From contig CAMVBO010000131.1 of NCBI GenBank assembly GCA_947165745.1, positions 1-5,825 of the forward strand: a stretch of DNA of 5,825 nucleotides. The letters run 5' to 3'. The notes beneath the pieces were generated by a model, which was not told the DNA's origin, ran no database searches, and saw only the letters and a list, made by a program, of their open reading frames with translations. This document shows positions 1-5,728 of this stretch, piece after piece (within the stretch, counting starts at the first letter, position 1; every line of letters starts with the position of its first letter). The translations under genes and the position numbers were made by a program. This stretch comes from an uncultured Clostridia bacterium (GTDB lineage: Bacteria > Bacillota_A > Clostridia > Christensenellales > Aristaeellaceae).

Positions 1-27
1 GAATGGGTGTTTTTGGAGTGCCCCTCC

Positions 28-93
28 GCCTGCTGCGCAGGCACCTCCCCATTGCGATGGGGAGGCTTATATTGACAGCGCGATTGCGCGCTG
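28..93. repeat. Cluster of three short perfect hairpins, REP-like intergenic repeat
   Basis: Three perfect inverted repeats follow one another in a gene-free stretch: GCCTGC/GCAGGC (28-33 with 37-42), CCTCCCCAT/ATGGGGAGG (44-52 with 57-65, loop TGCG) and CAGCGCG/CGCGCTG (76-82 with 87-93, loop ATTG). None is followed by a T-run on either strand, so they are poor terminators. The layout of a short stem next to a CCTCCCC...GGGGAGG stem is like short interspersed palindromic repeats that are common between genes in gut Firmicutes; that match is from memory, not from a search. Bases 1-27 hold nothing else I can name. Confidence 0.45.
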
Positions 94-110
94 CGGCGGC
101 GCCAAAACGC

Positions 111-176
111 CCGAAGGGCCGGGCCTGCGCAGATTCAGAAGGCAAATGCTTCGACTGCGCAAACCCGGCCCTTCGG
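111..176 (-). terminator. Long hairpin terminator behind the YegP-like gene
   Basis: Arms at 111-132 and 155-176 match at 20 of 22 positions. On the minus-strand transcript the two exceptions become G-U wobble pairs, so the hairpin is fully paired only in that direction, which is the direction of the YegP-like gene ending 20 bases upstream. The loop is 22 bases. A short GCGTTTTGG tract follows, giving only four T residues, so the U-run is weak while the stem is very strong. It probably ends the YegP transcript. Confidence 0.6.
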
Positions 177-196
177 ACGGCTTTGAAAAGCGCCTG

Positions 197-577
197 TTAT
201 TTCTCCGCGTCCAGCACGACCACCGGGGCGTCGGGGGCGTTCTTGGCGATGGAGGCGATGCCCTTCTTGGCGCTTGCCTTGGCCTTGTATCCCTCGGACC
301 TGCCGATGTTCTGTCCGTTGCCGGCCTTCAGGCGGAAGCGGAACTCGCCGCCCTTATCCTTGTACAGTTCATATTTGGGGTTGGACTGCTTTTCCTCCCG
401 GGTCTGATCCTCGATGGGAGCGCCCGCGTTCTTTTTGACGGAATTGATGCCATTTTCACAGGCGGACTGGGAGGTGTAAGTCTCGGAAGCGGTGAGGATG
501 ACTTCGCCGTTGGAAGCCTTGAGGTTGAAGGTGAACTCCCCGTTCTTCGCGGTGGTGATGACGAACTTGCCGGCCAT
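197..577 (-). CDS. YegP/UPF0339 family protein (two DUF1508 repeats)
   Basis: This 126-residue protein is a tandem of two copies of the DUF1508 unit, at about residues 3-51 and 67-114. Both copies share the pattern GEFxFxLKAxNG, then a Ser-Glu-x-Tyr or similar turn, then GIxSxxKNA (GEFTFNLKASNG at 13-24 and GEFRFRLKAGNG at 77-88). The family is small, basic and cytoplasmic; E. coli YegP has the same two-repeat plan at about 110 residues. Its biochemical role is not established, though it is often described as stress-linked. The start at 577 is chosen because AAAGGGG lies 8 bases upstream and because homology begins there; an in-frame start at 679 would lie upstream of the promoter. The residue 52-66 linker is charged (EDQTREEK). 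It stands alone with its own strong promoter and a hairpin terminator, which suggests high expression as a monocistronic unit. Confidence 0.93.
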   Translation of the reverse strand: MAGKFVITTAKNGEFTFNLKASNGEVILTASETYTSQSACENGINSVKKNAGAPIEDQTREEKQSNPKYELYKDKGGEFRFRLKAGNGQNIGRSEGYKAKASAKKGIASIAKNAPDAPVVVLDAEK

Positions 578-625
578 TGTGTGATCCCCTTTCGTTTTTA
601 TTATACGTAAATTAAAACTGTTTAT

Positions 626-654
626 AGTATACCCTTTGTAAAGGAAATTGTCAA
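626..654 (-). promoter_or_regulatory. Strong sigma-A promoter of the YegP-like gene
   Basis: On the minus strand, TTGACA (649-654) and TATACT (626-631) are separated by exactly 17 bases, close to the consensus. Transcription should start near 619, giving a leader of about 40 bases before the ATG at 577. Two adjacent palindromes overlap the promoter: one with GAAATT/AATTTC arms (644-658) centred on the -35, and CCTTTGTAAAGG (633-644) filling most of the spacer. They could be operator sites or simply A+T-rich symmetry. Confidence 0.85.
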
Positions 655-669
655 TTTCAAATCGCGCTT

Positions 670-681
670 TTTTGGCCAAAA
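670..681. other. Perfect 12-base palindrome TTTTGGCCAAAA
   Basis: The palindrome lies in the 170-base gap between the methyltransferase stop (748) and the YegP promoter, about 15 bases upstream of its -35. In the minus transcript it could form a weak hairpin extended by GCG/CGC with a bulge, but no T-run follows, so it is not a convincing terminator of the upstream operon. No other terminator is visible for that operon. A protein-binding site is equally possible. Confidence 0.3.
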
Positions 682-747
682 TCGCAGAAAAATATGGGAT
701 TTAAGGCGGCTATTGAGATTTGTTATCGCCACATGTGTCGCGCATTA

Positions 748-2091
748 TTATCCGTGCCGTCGCAGCCCCTTGGGCAGGTGGTTTTTCAGCGCGCCGTCCG
801 ACGCCTTGCCCCAGCCCAGGGGCAGGCCCAGGCAGGTGACCAGCGTCCAACCCCTGTCCCCGTCGAAGGGCAGGGCCTCGCCGCGCAGATACGCGCCGGC
901 CTGTTCCTCGGTGAGATTCGCGCGCCGCGCGGCGCAATCGACCGGCAGCGCCATGGCCAGCGCGTGCTCCGGCTCGACGTGGCTCCTGCCGATTCGCGCC
1001 AGGCACAGCCCGGGGCTGACCACCCGCAGGCCGGCGGTGTCCGGGGCGTCCGCGCTCATCAGAAACAGCCGGTCCCCCAGCCGCGCGGGCCGCATGTTCC
1101 GCCAGGCCTCCGGCAGGCGACAGACCTCATTTTCCAGCGCGTCCAGGATCGCGGCGGTCTGCCTGTCCGGCCTCGGCGCCGATGCCCTGTCGCGCGGGGG
1201 AAGCGCCCCGGCCTTGCGCAGCTTCGCCACGAAGTGGCCGTCGCCGCGCAGCCTGTGGGGCCACAGCCGCAGCATGCCGCCCCGGGACGCGCCCGCGCCG
1301 TCCAGGGAGAAGTCCTCCGGCGAAAACTCCGGGTGGCGCTCAAGGAACCCCCGCACGCTGCCCTCGTTCTCAAATTCGTTGAAGGTGCAGGTGGAGTACA
1401 CCAGCCGCCCGCCGGGCCGCAGCATCCGGGCCGCCTGGTCCAGAATCTCCGCCTGCCGCCTGGCGCAGCCCTCCGGCGACGCCGCCTTCCACTCCTCCCG
1501 GGAGGCCGGGTCCCGCCGGAACATGCCCTCGCCGGAGCAGGGCGCGTCCACCAGAACGGCGTCAAAGCGCTCCGGCCAGACCCCCGCCAGCTTCGCCGGC
1601 AGGCCGCAGACCACCGTGGCGTTGGGCACGCCCATGCGCTCCAGGTTGCCCGCCAGCGCCTTCGCCCGGGCGGGCTCCGGGTCGTTGGACACCAGCAGCC
1701 CCGAATCCCCCAGCGCGGCGGCGATCTGGGTGCTCTTGCCCCCGGGCGCGGCGCACAGGTCCAGGATGTGTTCCCCGGGCCGGGCGTCCAGCGCGGCGGC
1801 GCTGGCCATGGCGCTGGCCTCCTGAATGTAGTACGCCCCCGCGGCGTGGGCGATGGCGCTGCCGGGCCGCAGGGCGCCGGTCAGACAATCGTCGTTCAGA
1901 TACCGCCCGTTCGCCTCCCAGGGCACCGTGCCCCCGACGAACGCCGCCGCGGCCGCCTCCGCGCCCTCGCGCCTGGGGTTCAGCCGCAGCGCCAGCGCCG
2001 GGGCCTCCTCCAGCGCACGCAAAAAAGCCGGGGTTTCATCGCCCAGCATTTTTCGCATATTGTTGATAAATGTTTCATTCAGTGGAATCAT
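748..2091 (-). CDS. 16S rRNA (cytosine-C5) methyltransferase, RsmF/NOL1-NOP2-Sun family
   Basis: This 447-residue cytoplasmic enzyme transfers a methyl group from SAM to C5 of a cytosine in rRNA. The N-terminal segment (1-100) carries the family signature AGAYYIQEASAM (84-95). The Rossmann SAM-binding motif is LDLCAAPGGKS (110-120), the acidic motif II region lies near SNDPEP (135-140), motif IV is VDAPCSGEG with Cys185, and motif VI is STCTF with catalytic Cys235. Residues about 310-447 form the RsmF C-terminal region and end in LPLGWGKASDGALKNHLPKG, which is typical of the Firmicutes RsmF group and separates it from RsmB. Length is normal. The ATG at 2091 follows the HAD stop codon by 3 bases with no good Shine-Dalgarno, so it is probably translated by coupling. 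The exact modified base (C1407-type in E. coli RsmF) is inferred from the family, since Firmicutes members can modify more than one cytosine. Confidence 0.95.
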   Translation of the reverse strand: MIPLNETFINNMRKMLGDETPAFLRALEEAPALALRLNPRREGAEAAAAAFVGGTVPWEANGRYLNDDCLTGALRPGSAIAHAAGAYYIQEASAMASAAALDARPGEHILDLCAAPGGKSTQIAAALGDSGLLVSNDPEPARAKALAGNLERMGVPNATVVCGLPAKLAGVWPERFDAVLVDAPCSGEGMFRRDPASREEWKAASPEGCARRQAEILDQAARMLRPGGRLVYSTCTFNEFENEGSVRGFLERHPEFSPEDFSLDGAGASRGGMLRLWPHRLRGDGHFVAKLRKAGALPPRDRASAPRPDRQTAAILDALENEVCRLPEAWRNMRPARLGDRLFLMSADAPDTAGLRVVSPGLCLARIGRSHVEPEHALAMALPVDCAARRANLTEEQAGAYLRGEALPFDGDRGWTLVTCLGLPLGWGKASDGALKNHLPKGLRRHG

Positions 2092-2094
2092 GGT

Positions 2095-2787
2095 TCAGGC
2101 CCGGACGAAGGCGTCCAGCTCCGCGAAGTCGCGCGCCACCGGCCCGTCCCACAGCGTGGCGGGCAAGGTCTCGGCGCGGGCCATCTGCACCGCCCGCATG
2201 CCGGCGGCCACGGCCCCCTCCAGGTTCTCCGGCTTGTCGTCGGCGAACAGGCAGTCCCCGGCCTCGGCGCCCAGCGCGTCCAGGATCGCGGCGTACATCC
2301 TCGGATCCGGCTTGACGGCCCCCACCTCGGTGGAGATCACCACGGCGTCGAAGTCGTCCATGATGCCGTATTTGCCCATGAACACTTTTATGGAGGGCAT
2401 GGCGTCGGAGAGTATGCCCAGCGACAGCCCGCGCCCCTTCCAGGTCTTCAGCCAGGGCTTTATGTCGTCAAAGAAGCCGTAACGCTGGATGTTGTCGGTG
2501 AAATCGTCGGCCAGGCGCTGGATCTCGTCCGGGGTCATGTGCCAGTCCATGCGCGCGTCCATCGCCCGGATGTACTCCCGGCGATAGCCGCGTTCCTCCT
2601 CCACGTCCTTCATCAGCCGCGCCTCGTCCAGCCACTGGACGGACTGGCGGTGGGCCAGCAGGTATCTGGCGGTGTGGATGTCCCGGGCGCGCTCGCCCAG
2701 TATGTCCGCGATGCCGAAGGGCAGGCACCAGTCCCCCCTGCGGGGATAGACCAGCACGCCGCCGCAGTCCAATATCAAATGCTTCAT
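2095..2787 (-). CDS. HAD-superfamily (subfamily IA) hydrolase, probable phosphatase
   Basis: The 230-residue protein has the ordered HAD motifs: motif I LILDCGGV with nucleophile Asp7, motif II ILSD with Ser127, motif III AVKPDP with Lys159, and motif IV FADDKPEN with Asp183-Asp184. An alpha-helical cap fits residues about 15-105. These enzymes hydrolyse phosphate esters or related bonds through an aspartyl intermediate with Mg2+. The second motif I aspartate (usual DxD) is Gly9 here; some active family members such as E. coli YihX also have DxG. No signal peptide is seen, so it should be cytoplasmic. The substrate cannot be told from sequence. The start at 2787 is fixed by the motif beginning MKHLILD and by an ATGA overlap with the stop of the upstream membrane protein; an AAGGAG lies 14 bases upstream, too far to be ideal. 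The same frame stays open up to 3225 but that part is the shadow of the neighbouring gene. Confidence 0.9.
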   Translation of the reverse strand: MKHLILDCGGVLVYPRRGDWCLPFGIADILGERARDIHTARYLLAHRQSVQWLDEARLMKDVEEERGYRREYIRAMDARMDWHMTPDEIQRLADDFTDNIQRYGFFDDIKPWLKTWKGRGLSLGILSDAMPSIKVFMGKYGIMDDFDAVVISTEVGAVKPDPRMYAAILDALGAEAGDCLFADDKPENLEGAVAAGMRAVQMARAETLPATLWDGPVARDFAELDAFVRA

Positions 2788-4031
2788 TTGTGGCTGTCGA
2801 TCTCCTTGGTCAGGGCGTTGGGCGCGTCGACATAGCACTCGGTCTTCTCCGGCAGGCCCTTGCTCTTGAGCCGTCGGGCGATGATCGTGCGCACGATGGC
2901 GTAGATCAGCGCGAAGGTGGGCACGCTCAACACCATGCCGGCGAAGCCGAACAGCCCGCCGCCCACCGTGATGGACAGCATGATCCAAAAGGCCGACAGG
3001 CCCACGTGGTCGCCCAGGATCAGCGGGCCGATGATGTTGCCGTCGATCTGCTGCAGGATGATGATGAATATGCCGAACCACAGCGCGCTCATCGGGTTCA
3101 CCAGCAGCAGGAACAGTATGCTGGGAATGGCGCCGAAGTAAGGACCGAAGAAGGGGATGACGTTGGTCACGCCCACGATCACACTGATCAGCAGTGGGTA
3201 TTCGATGCCGAAGATCAGCATGCACACATAGCAGATCACGCCGATGATCAGCGAATCCAGGATCTTGCCGATGATGAACCCGGCGAAGATGTCGTTGGCG
3301 CGGCGCGCCCAGTAGATCAGCGTCTCACAGGTGGCCGGCTTCATCGTGGCGTAGCAGAGCTTCTTGGCCTGGGCCAGGAACCGCTCCCGGTCGATGAGCA
3401 TGTAAATGGAGGCGATCAGGCCCACCAACGCGTGGAACAGCACCTTGTATACGCCGTTGCCGATGCTGCCGGCGATGGCCAGCACGTTGTTAAACAGCAC
3501 GGTGCTGTAGGTGCTCAATTCGCTCAAGCGCTTGGTCAGCTGGCTGGCGGCGTTGTCCCAAAGCGCCATCAGCCTGTCCGTCTCAAGCCCAAGGTGCTTC
3601 AGGAACGTGGCGTTCTCCACCAGTTTCTGGAAATCCTGTCGGCTGCGGGGCACGTTCTTGGTCACGATGTTGACCACGGATTTCAGCGAGCTGACCACCT
3701 GGGGCACCAGCATGACGAAGAACCCGGCCAGCAGCGCCAGCACCAGGATGTAGGTGACGAGGATGGACAGCACGCGGACCAGCTTGGGGGGGGGCGTGCG
3801 CCGGGATATCAGCTTGGCGAAGAGGCGCTCCACGCGGTTGACCAGGGGCAGCAGCACAAACGCGATGGCGAAGCCGATGAACATCGGCAGGGCCACGCGG
3901 AGCACCTGGCTGACGATGCCCCAGAGCAGGCCGATGTGCATTACCGCCGCGTAGACGACGATGCCGACGCATACCACGATGATGTTGGATATGGTCCTGC
4001 CTCGCAGACCATGGGGAATGAGCGATTTCAT
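2784..4031 (-). CDS. AI-2E family transporter (PerM/YtvI-like membrane protein, PF01594)
   Basis: The 415-residue integral membrane protein has hydrophobic segments at about residues 14-38, 43-64, 86-110, 178-212, 250-275, 278-312, 315-328 and 345-383. A less hydrophobic region at 115-175 fits the family's extracytoplasmic/helical insert. The family signatures are present: GVTNVIPFFGPYFGAIPS (287-304) and the QQIDGN...GPLILG...GGGLFGFAGMVLSVP run (327-371). Known members are linked to autoinducer-2 export (TqsA), Na+/H+ antiport or sporulation-associated roles (YtvI), so the substrate here is open. The start at 4031 has GGAGG (4038-4042) at 6 bases spacing; an in-frame start at 4139 would add 36 residues of unconserved charged sequence. 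It is the first gene of a three-gene operon and overlaps the HAD gene by 4 bases. The C-terminal tail (385-415) is charged and cytoplasmic-like. Confidence 0.93.
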   Translation of the reverse strand: MKSLIPHGLRGRTISNIIVVCVGIVVYAAVMHIGLLWGIVSQVLRVALPMFIGFAIAFVLLPLVNRVERLFAKLISRRTPPPKLVRVLSILVTYILVLALLAGFFVMLVPQVVSSLKSVVNIVTKNVPRSRQDFQKLVENATFLKHLGLETDRLMALWDNAASQLTKRLSELSTYSTVLFNNVLAIAGSIGNGVYKVLFHALVGLIASIYMLIDRERFLAQAKKLCYATMKPATCETLIYWARRANDIFAGFIIGKILDSLIIGVICYVCMLIFGIEYPLLISVIVGVTNVIPFFGPYFGAIPSILFLLLVNPMSALWFGIFIIILQQIDGNIIGPLILGDHVGLSAFWIMLSITVGGGLFGFAGMVLSVPTFALIYAIVRTIIARRLKSKGLPEKTECYVDAPNALTKEIDSHK

Positions 4032-4037
4032 GTTTTG

Positions 4038-4200
4038 CCTCCGTATTGTCTTCGGCTTCACGCCGTGGTTTGAGGGCGCCGCGCCATCCGTTGAGGGCAT
4101 CCCGCCGCATCCAAATCGGCGCGGCTTTCCGCTGGACATCCTGCGCGGCGCGGCGGCGAAGACGAAGGATCTTTGCGCTTATGGAATAACATTTCCACCA
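4038..4200 (-). promoter_or_regulatory. GC-rich, possibly folded 5' leader of the three-gene operon
   Basis: From the predicted start near 4200 to the ATG at 4031 there are about 170 untranslated bases. Nested complementary arms are visible: the 7-mer at 4157-4163 pairs with 4048-4054, and inside it the 9-mer at 4143-4151 pairs with 4076-4084. A GCGG-AAAG-CCGC hairpin can form in the interior, and a TGGAA/TTCCA hairpin sits at the 5' end. The outer helix ends 5 bases from the ribosome binding site, so folding could affect translation. I do not recognise a known riboswitch core, and GC-rich sequence makes chance pairing likely. Confidence 0.3.
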
Positions 4201-4206
4201 ATTATC

Positions 4207-4235
4207 ATTATACCACACAACCGCATTCCCCTCAA
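4207..4235 (-). promoter_or_regulatory. Sigma-A promoter of the AI-2E/HAD/rsmF operon
   Basis: On the minus strand, TTGAGG (4230-4235) and a perfect TATAAT (4207-4212) are spaced by 17 bases, and the -10 is extended (TGGTATAAT). The -35 lies inside a CCCC-TCAA-GGGG inverted repeat (4228-4239) that may be incidental. A second, weaker candidate lies upstream: TTGACG (4299-4304) and TATAAT (4278-4283) with a short 15-base spacer. The operon may thus have two starts as well as read-through from the upstream gene, which lacks a clear terminator. Confidence 0.82.
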
Positions 4236-4317
4236 GGGGTGTCGACAATTCGTCGTTTTTTGTCCAGATTTCTTCCTATTATATAGGTGTGCGCGGCGCG
4301 TCAATTCCCGCAGGGAT

Positions 4318-5562
4318 TCATCCGCTTTCCTTGAGAATGTTCGGGTTTTCTCCGAGGCGTGCCGCCAGCGCCCGCCACAGCGCCGTGGATTCCCCTGCGC
4401 CTGAGATGAAATCCCGAACAATCCCTTCGACGGTATCGGGCCAGCTTCCGTCAAAGCAGTTCGGCGCGACCAGCGTCGGCTGGCGCAGCACGGCGTCCAC
4501 TTGGGCCAGCGCGTCCCCCGGCCCGTAGCCCGAGGGCGCGTCCGTCACGGCGAAGGCTCCCGCCGCGCTTAAGCTCGCCTGGCAGTCCTCCGACAGCAGC
4601 CAGTTCAGGAACGCCGCGCACAGCGCCTGCCGCGGCGCGTCCCCCTTGTTCACGATGCCCAGGCACAGCAGCTGGTCGGTGAACGCCGCGGCGCCGGGGG
4701 ACAGCCGCCAGTCCGGCCCCTTGCCCTGGCCAGACAGCGCCTCCAGCCGCCGCGCTTCCCGCTGGGTGACCAGCAGTGCCGGAGCCTCGCCGTTGATGAA
4801 TCGCCGCCAGGCGTTTCCGTCAAAGCTGAAATCCTCCGGCAGGCGGCAGGGCAGCAGCGATCCCGCCGGTTCCGGGGCGGCGCTCGGCGGGGGCGTGGCG
4901 GAGCCCTCCAGCCCCAGGTCCACCCCCGGCAACTCCACCTCCGGCGGGGCGCCCTCCTGGACCGCCTCCGCGCGCCGAGCGGAGCACATGGCCAGCAGCG
5001 CCGCGCCCCAGTGCCGCCAGGGCTCGTCTTCCATCACCGCCGGGGACAGCCCCGCGCCCTTCCAGTCCTCGGGGACGCCGTCGGTCATCGCCGCGTTATA
5101 CGCCCAGATGTATCCGCCCATGGCCACCGGCGCGGCGTAGACCGACCCGTTCCACCGCCCGCACCGGCTCAGCGGCGCGCGCAGTTTCTCCGCCACGTCC
5201 AGCGCCGCCAGTCCCACCGGCGAATCCAGCAGCCCCGGCGGAAACAGCAGCATGTCCGGCGGGAGGATGCCGCTGTCTGAAAAGGACGCGATGGCGTTTG
5301 CGTCCACGGCTTGGGGCTGCACGTACACGCCCGGATGGCGCTTTTCAAACCCGGCGGCGCAGCGGTTCAGCCATCCGGTCAGCCCGCCGGACCCGCTGGG
5401 CCAGCCCTCGAACACCCACAGTCGCAGCACGCCGCTCCATCCCGCGTATTTTGCCGCCACCAGCGGCTGGCTGTCCATCGGCAGCACTCGCCGCGCGTGC
5501 AGAAGCAGCGGCAAAAGCAGCGCCGTGCCCAGCAGAAAAAGCGGAAAACGAACCCTTTTCAC
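4318..5562 (-). CDS. Extracellular solute-binding-like protein, membrane-anchored (ABC family 1-like)
   Basis: This 414-residue protein starts with a basic MKR then a hydrophobic stretch (about 6-22), so it is exported. There is no lipobox cysteine and no clear AxA cleavage site, which suggests an uncleaved anchor rather than a lipoprotein. The mature part resembles family 1 (sugar/oligosaccharide-type) binding proteins: GVLRLWVFEGW (44-54), WLNRCAAGFEKRHPGVYV (64-81), PPDMLLFPP (101-109), AMGGYIWAYNAAM (147-159), FINGEAPALLV (255-265) and a C-terminal helix with FLNWLLSEDCQASL (318-331). Residues about 203-240 are a proline-, alanine- and glutamate-rich insert with TPPPSAAPEPAG, unlike a compact binding domain. 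No permease or ATPase gene lies in the window, so it is an orphan here and the ligand is unknown. The GTG start is supported by AGGAGG (5570-5575) at 7 bases. Confidence 0.75.
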   Translation of the reverse strand: MKRVRFPLFLLGTALLLPLLLHARRVLPMDSQPLVAAKYAGWSGVLRLWVFEGWPSGSGGLTGWLNRCAAGFEKRHPGVYVQPQAVDANAIASFSDSGILPPDMLLFPPGLLDSPVGLAALDVAEKLRAPLSRCGRWNGSVYAAPVAMGGYIWAYNAAMTDGVPEDWKGAGLSPAVMEDEPWRHWGAALLAMCSARRAEAVQEGAPPEVELPGVDLGLEGSATPPPSAAPEPAGSLLPCRLPEDFSFDGNAWRRFINGEAPALLVTQREARRLEALSGQGKGPDWRLSPGAAAFTDQLLCLGIVNKGDAPRQALCAAFLNWLLSEDCQASLSAAGAFAVTDAPSGYGPGDALAQVDAVLRQPTLVAPNCFDGSWPDTVEGIVRDFISGAGESTALWRALAARLGENPNILKESG

Positions 5563-5569
5563 TGAAATT

Positions 5570-5575
5570 CCTCCT
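5570..5575 (-). promoter_or_regulatory. Ribosome binding site fixing a GTG start
   Basis: A perfect AGGAGG lies 7 bases upstream of the GTG at 5562 and supports that non-ATG codon as the start of the solute-binding-like gene. The next in-frame ATG (residue 29) would remove the membrane segment. Confidence 0.85.
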
Positions 5576-5634
5576 ATATATGCCCGTAATCGCGGACATC
5601 CTGCATTTCTTCCCAGACTATGCAGCTTTTCTGC

Positions 5635-5661
5635 GAAATAGGCCCCAAATCAGGCTGTCAA
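5635..5661 (-). promoter_or_regulatory. Weak candidate promoter for the solute-binding-like gene
   Basis: A perfect TTGACA (minus strand, 5656-5661) is present about 95 bases upstream of the GTG start. The best -10 partner is TATTTC (5635-5640) at a poor 15-base spacing, so the assignment is uncertain. An imperfect inverted repeat (CTAT...GCAG/CTGC ATAG) lies just downstream, around 5619-5642. Confidence 0.25.
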
Positions 5662-5673
5662 TGTAAAGATTCA

Positions 5674-5722
5674 GAAAAATCGAAAAATCCCCATTGACAA
5701 CAGAAATCCGTTTTGATATACT
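5674..5722 (+). promoter_or_regulatory. Very strong rRNA-type promoter with UP-like A-tracts
   Basis: TTGACA (5694-5699) and TATACT (5717-5722) are separated by 17 bases. Directly upstream the octamer GAAAAATC occurs twice in tandem (5674-5681, 5682-5689), giving two A5 tracts 8 bases apart where a UP element would bind the RNA polymerase alpha subunit. Transcription should start near 5729 and run off the right edge of the window. It is divergent from the solute-binding-like gene. Confidence 0.85.
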
Positions 5723-5728
5723 AATCAA

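Noticed and set aside
197..679. Longer 160-residue version of the YegP-like protein
   Set aside because: The added 34 residues would be encoded across and upstream of the promoter at 626-654, and homology and the ribosome binding site begin at 577.
694..2835. A 713-codon open frame on the plus strand opposite rsmF and the HAD gene
   Set aside because: It is antisense to two genes with clear catalytic motifs, its composition (rich in Arg, Gly, Pro, Gln, His) is typical of a GC-rich shadow frame, and it has no recognisable domain.
2095..3225. A 376-residue version of the HAD protein
   Set aside because: The extra 146 residues are the out-of-frame shadow of the AI-2E gene; motif I lies at the very start of the protein begun at 2787.
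2790..4073. A 427-codon plus-strand frame opposite the AI-2E transporter gene
   Set aside because: Its His/Gln/Asp-rich low-complexity sequence is the antisense shadow of a membrane protein gene; no ribosome binding site or family match.
4058..4192. A 44-codon ORF in the leader of the three-gene operon (minus strand)
   Set aside because: Its ATG has a GGTGG only 2 bases upstream, too close for a ribosome binding site, and the peptide has no recognisable features; a leader peptide cannot be fully excluded.
4243..4261. A short CGAC/GTCG stem followed by six T residues on the plus strand
   Set aside because: The stem is only four pairs and no plus-strand gene precedes it, so it is not a credible terminator.
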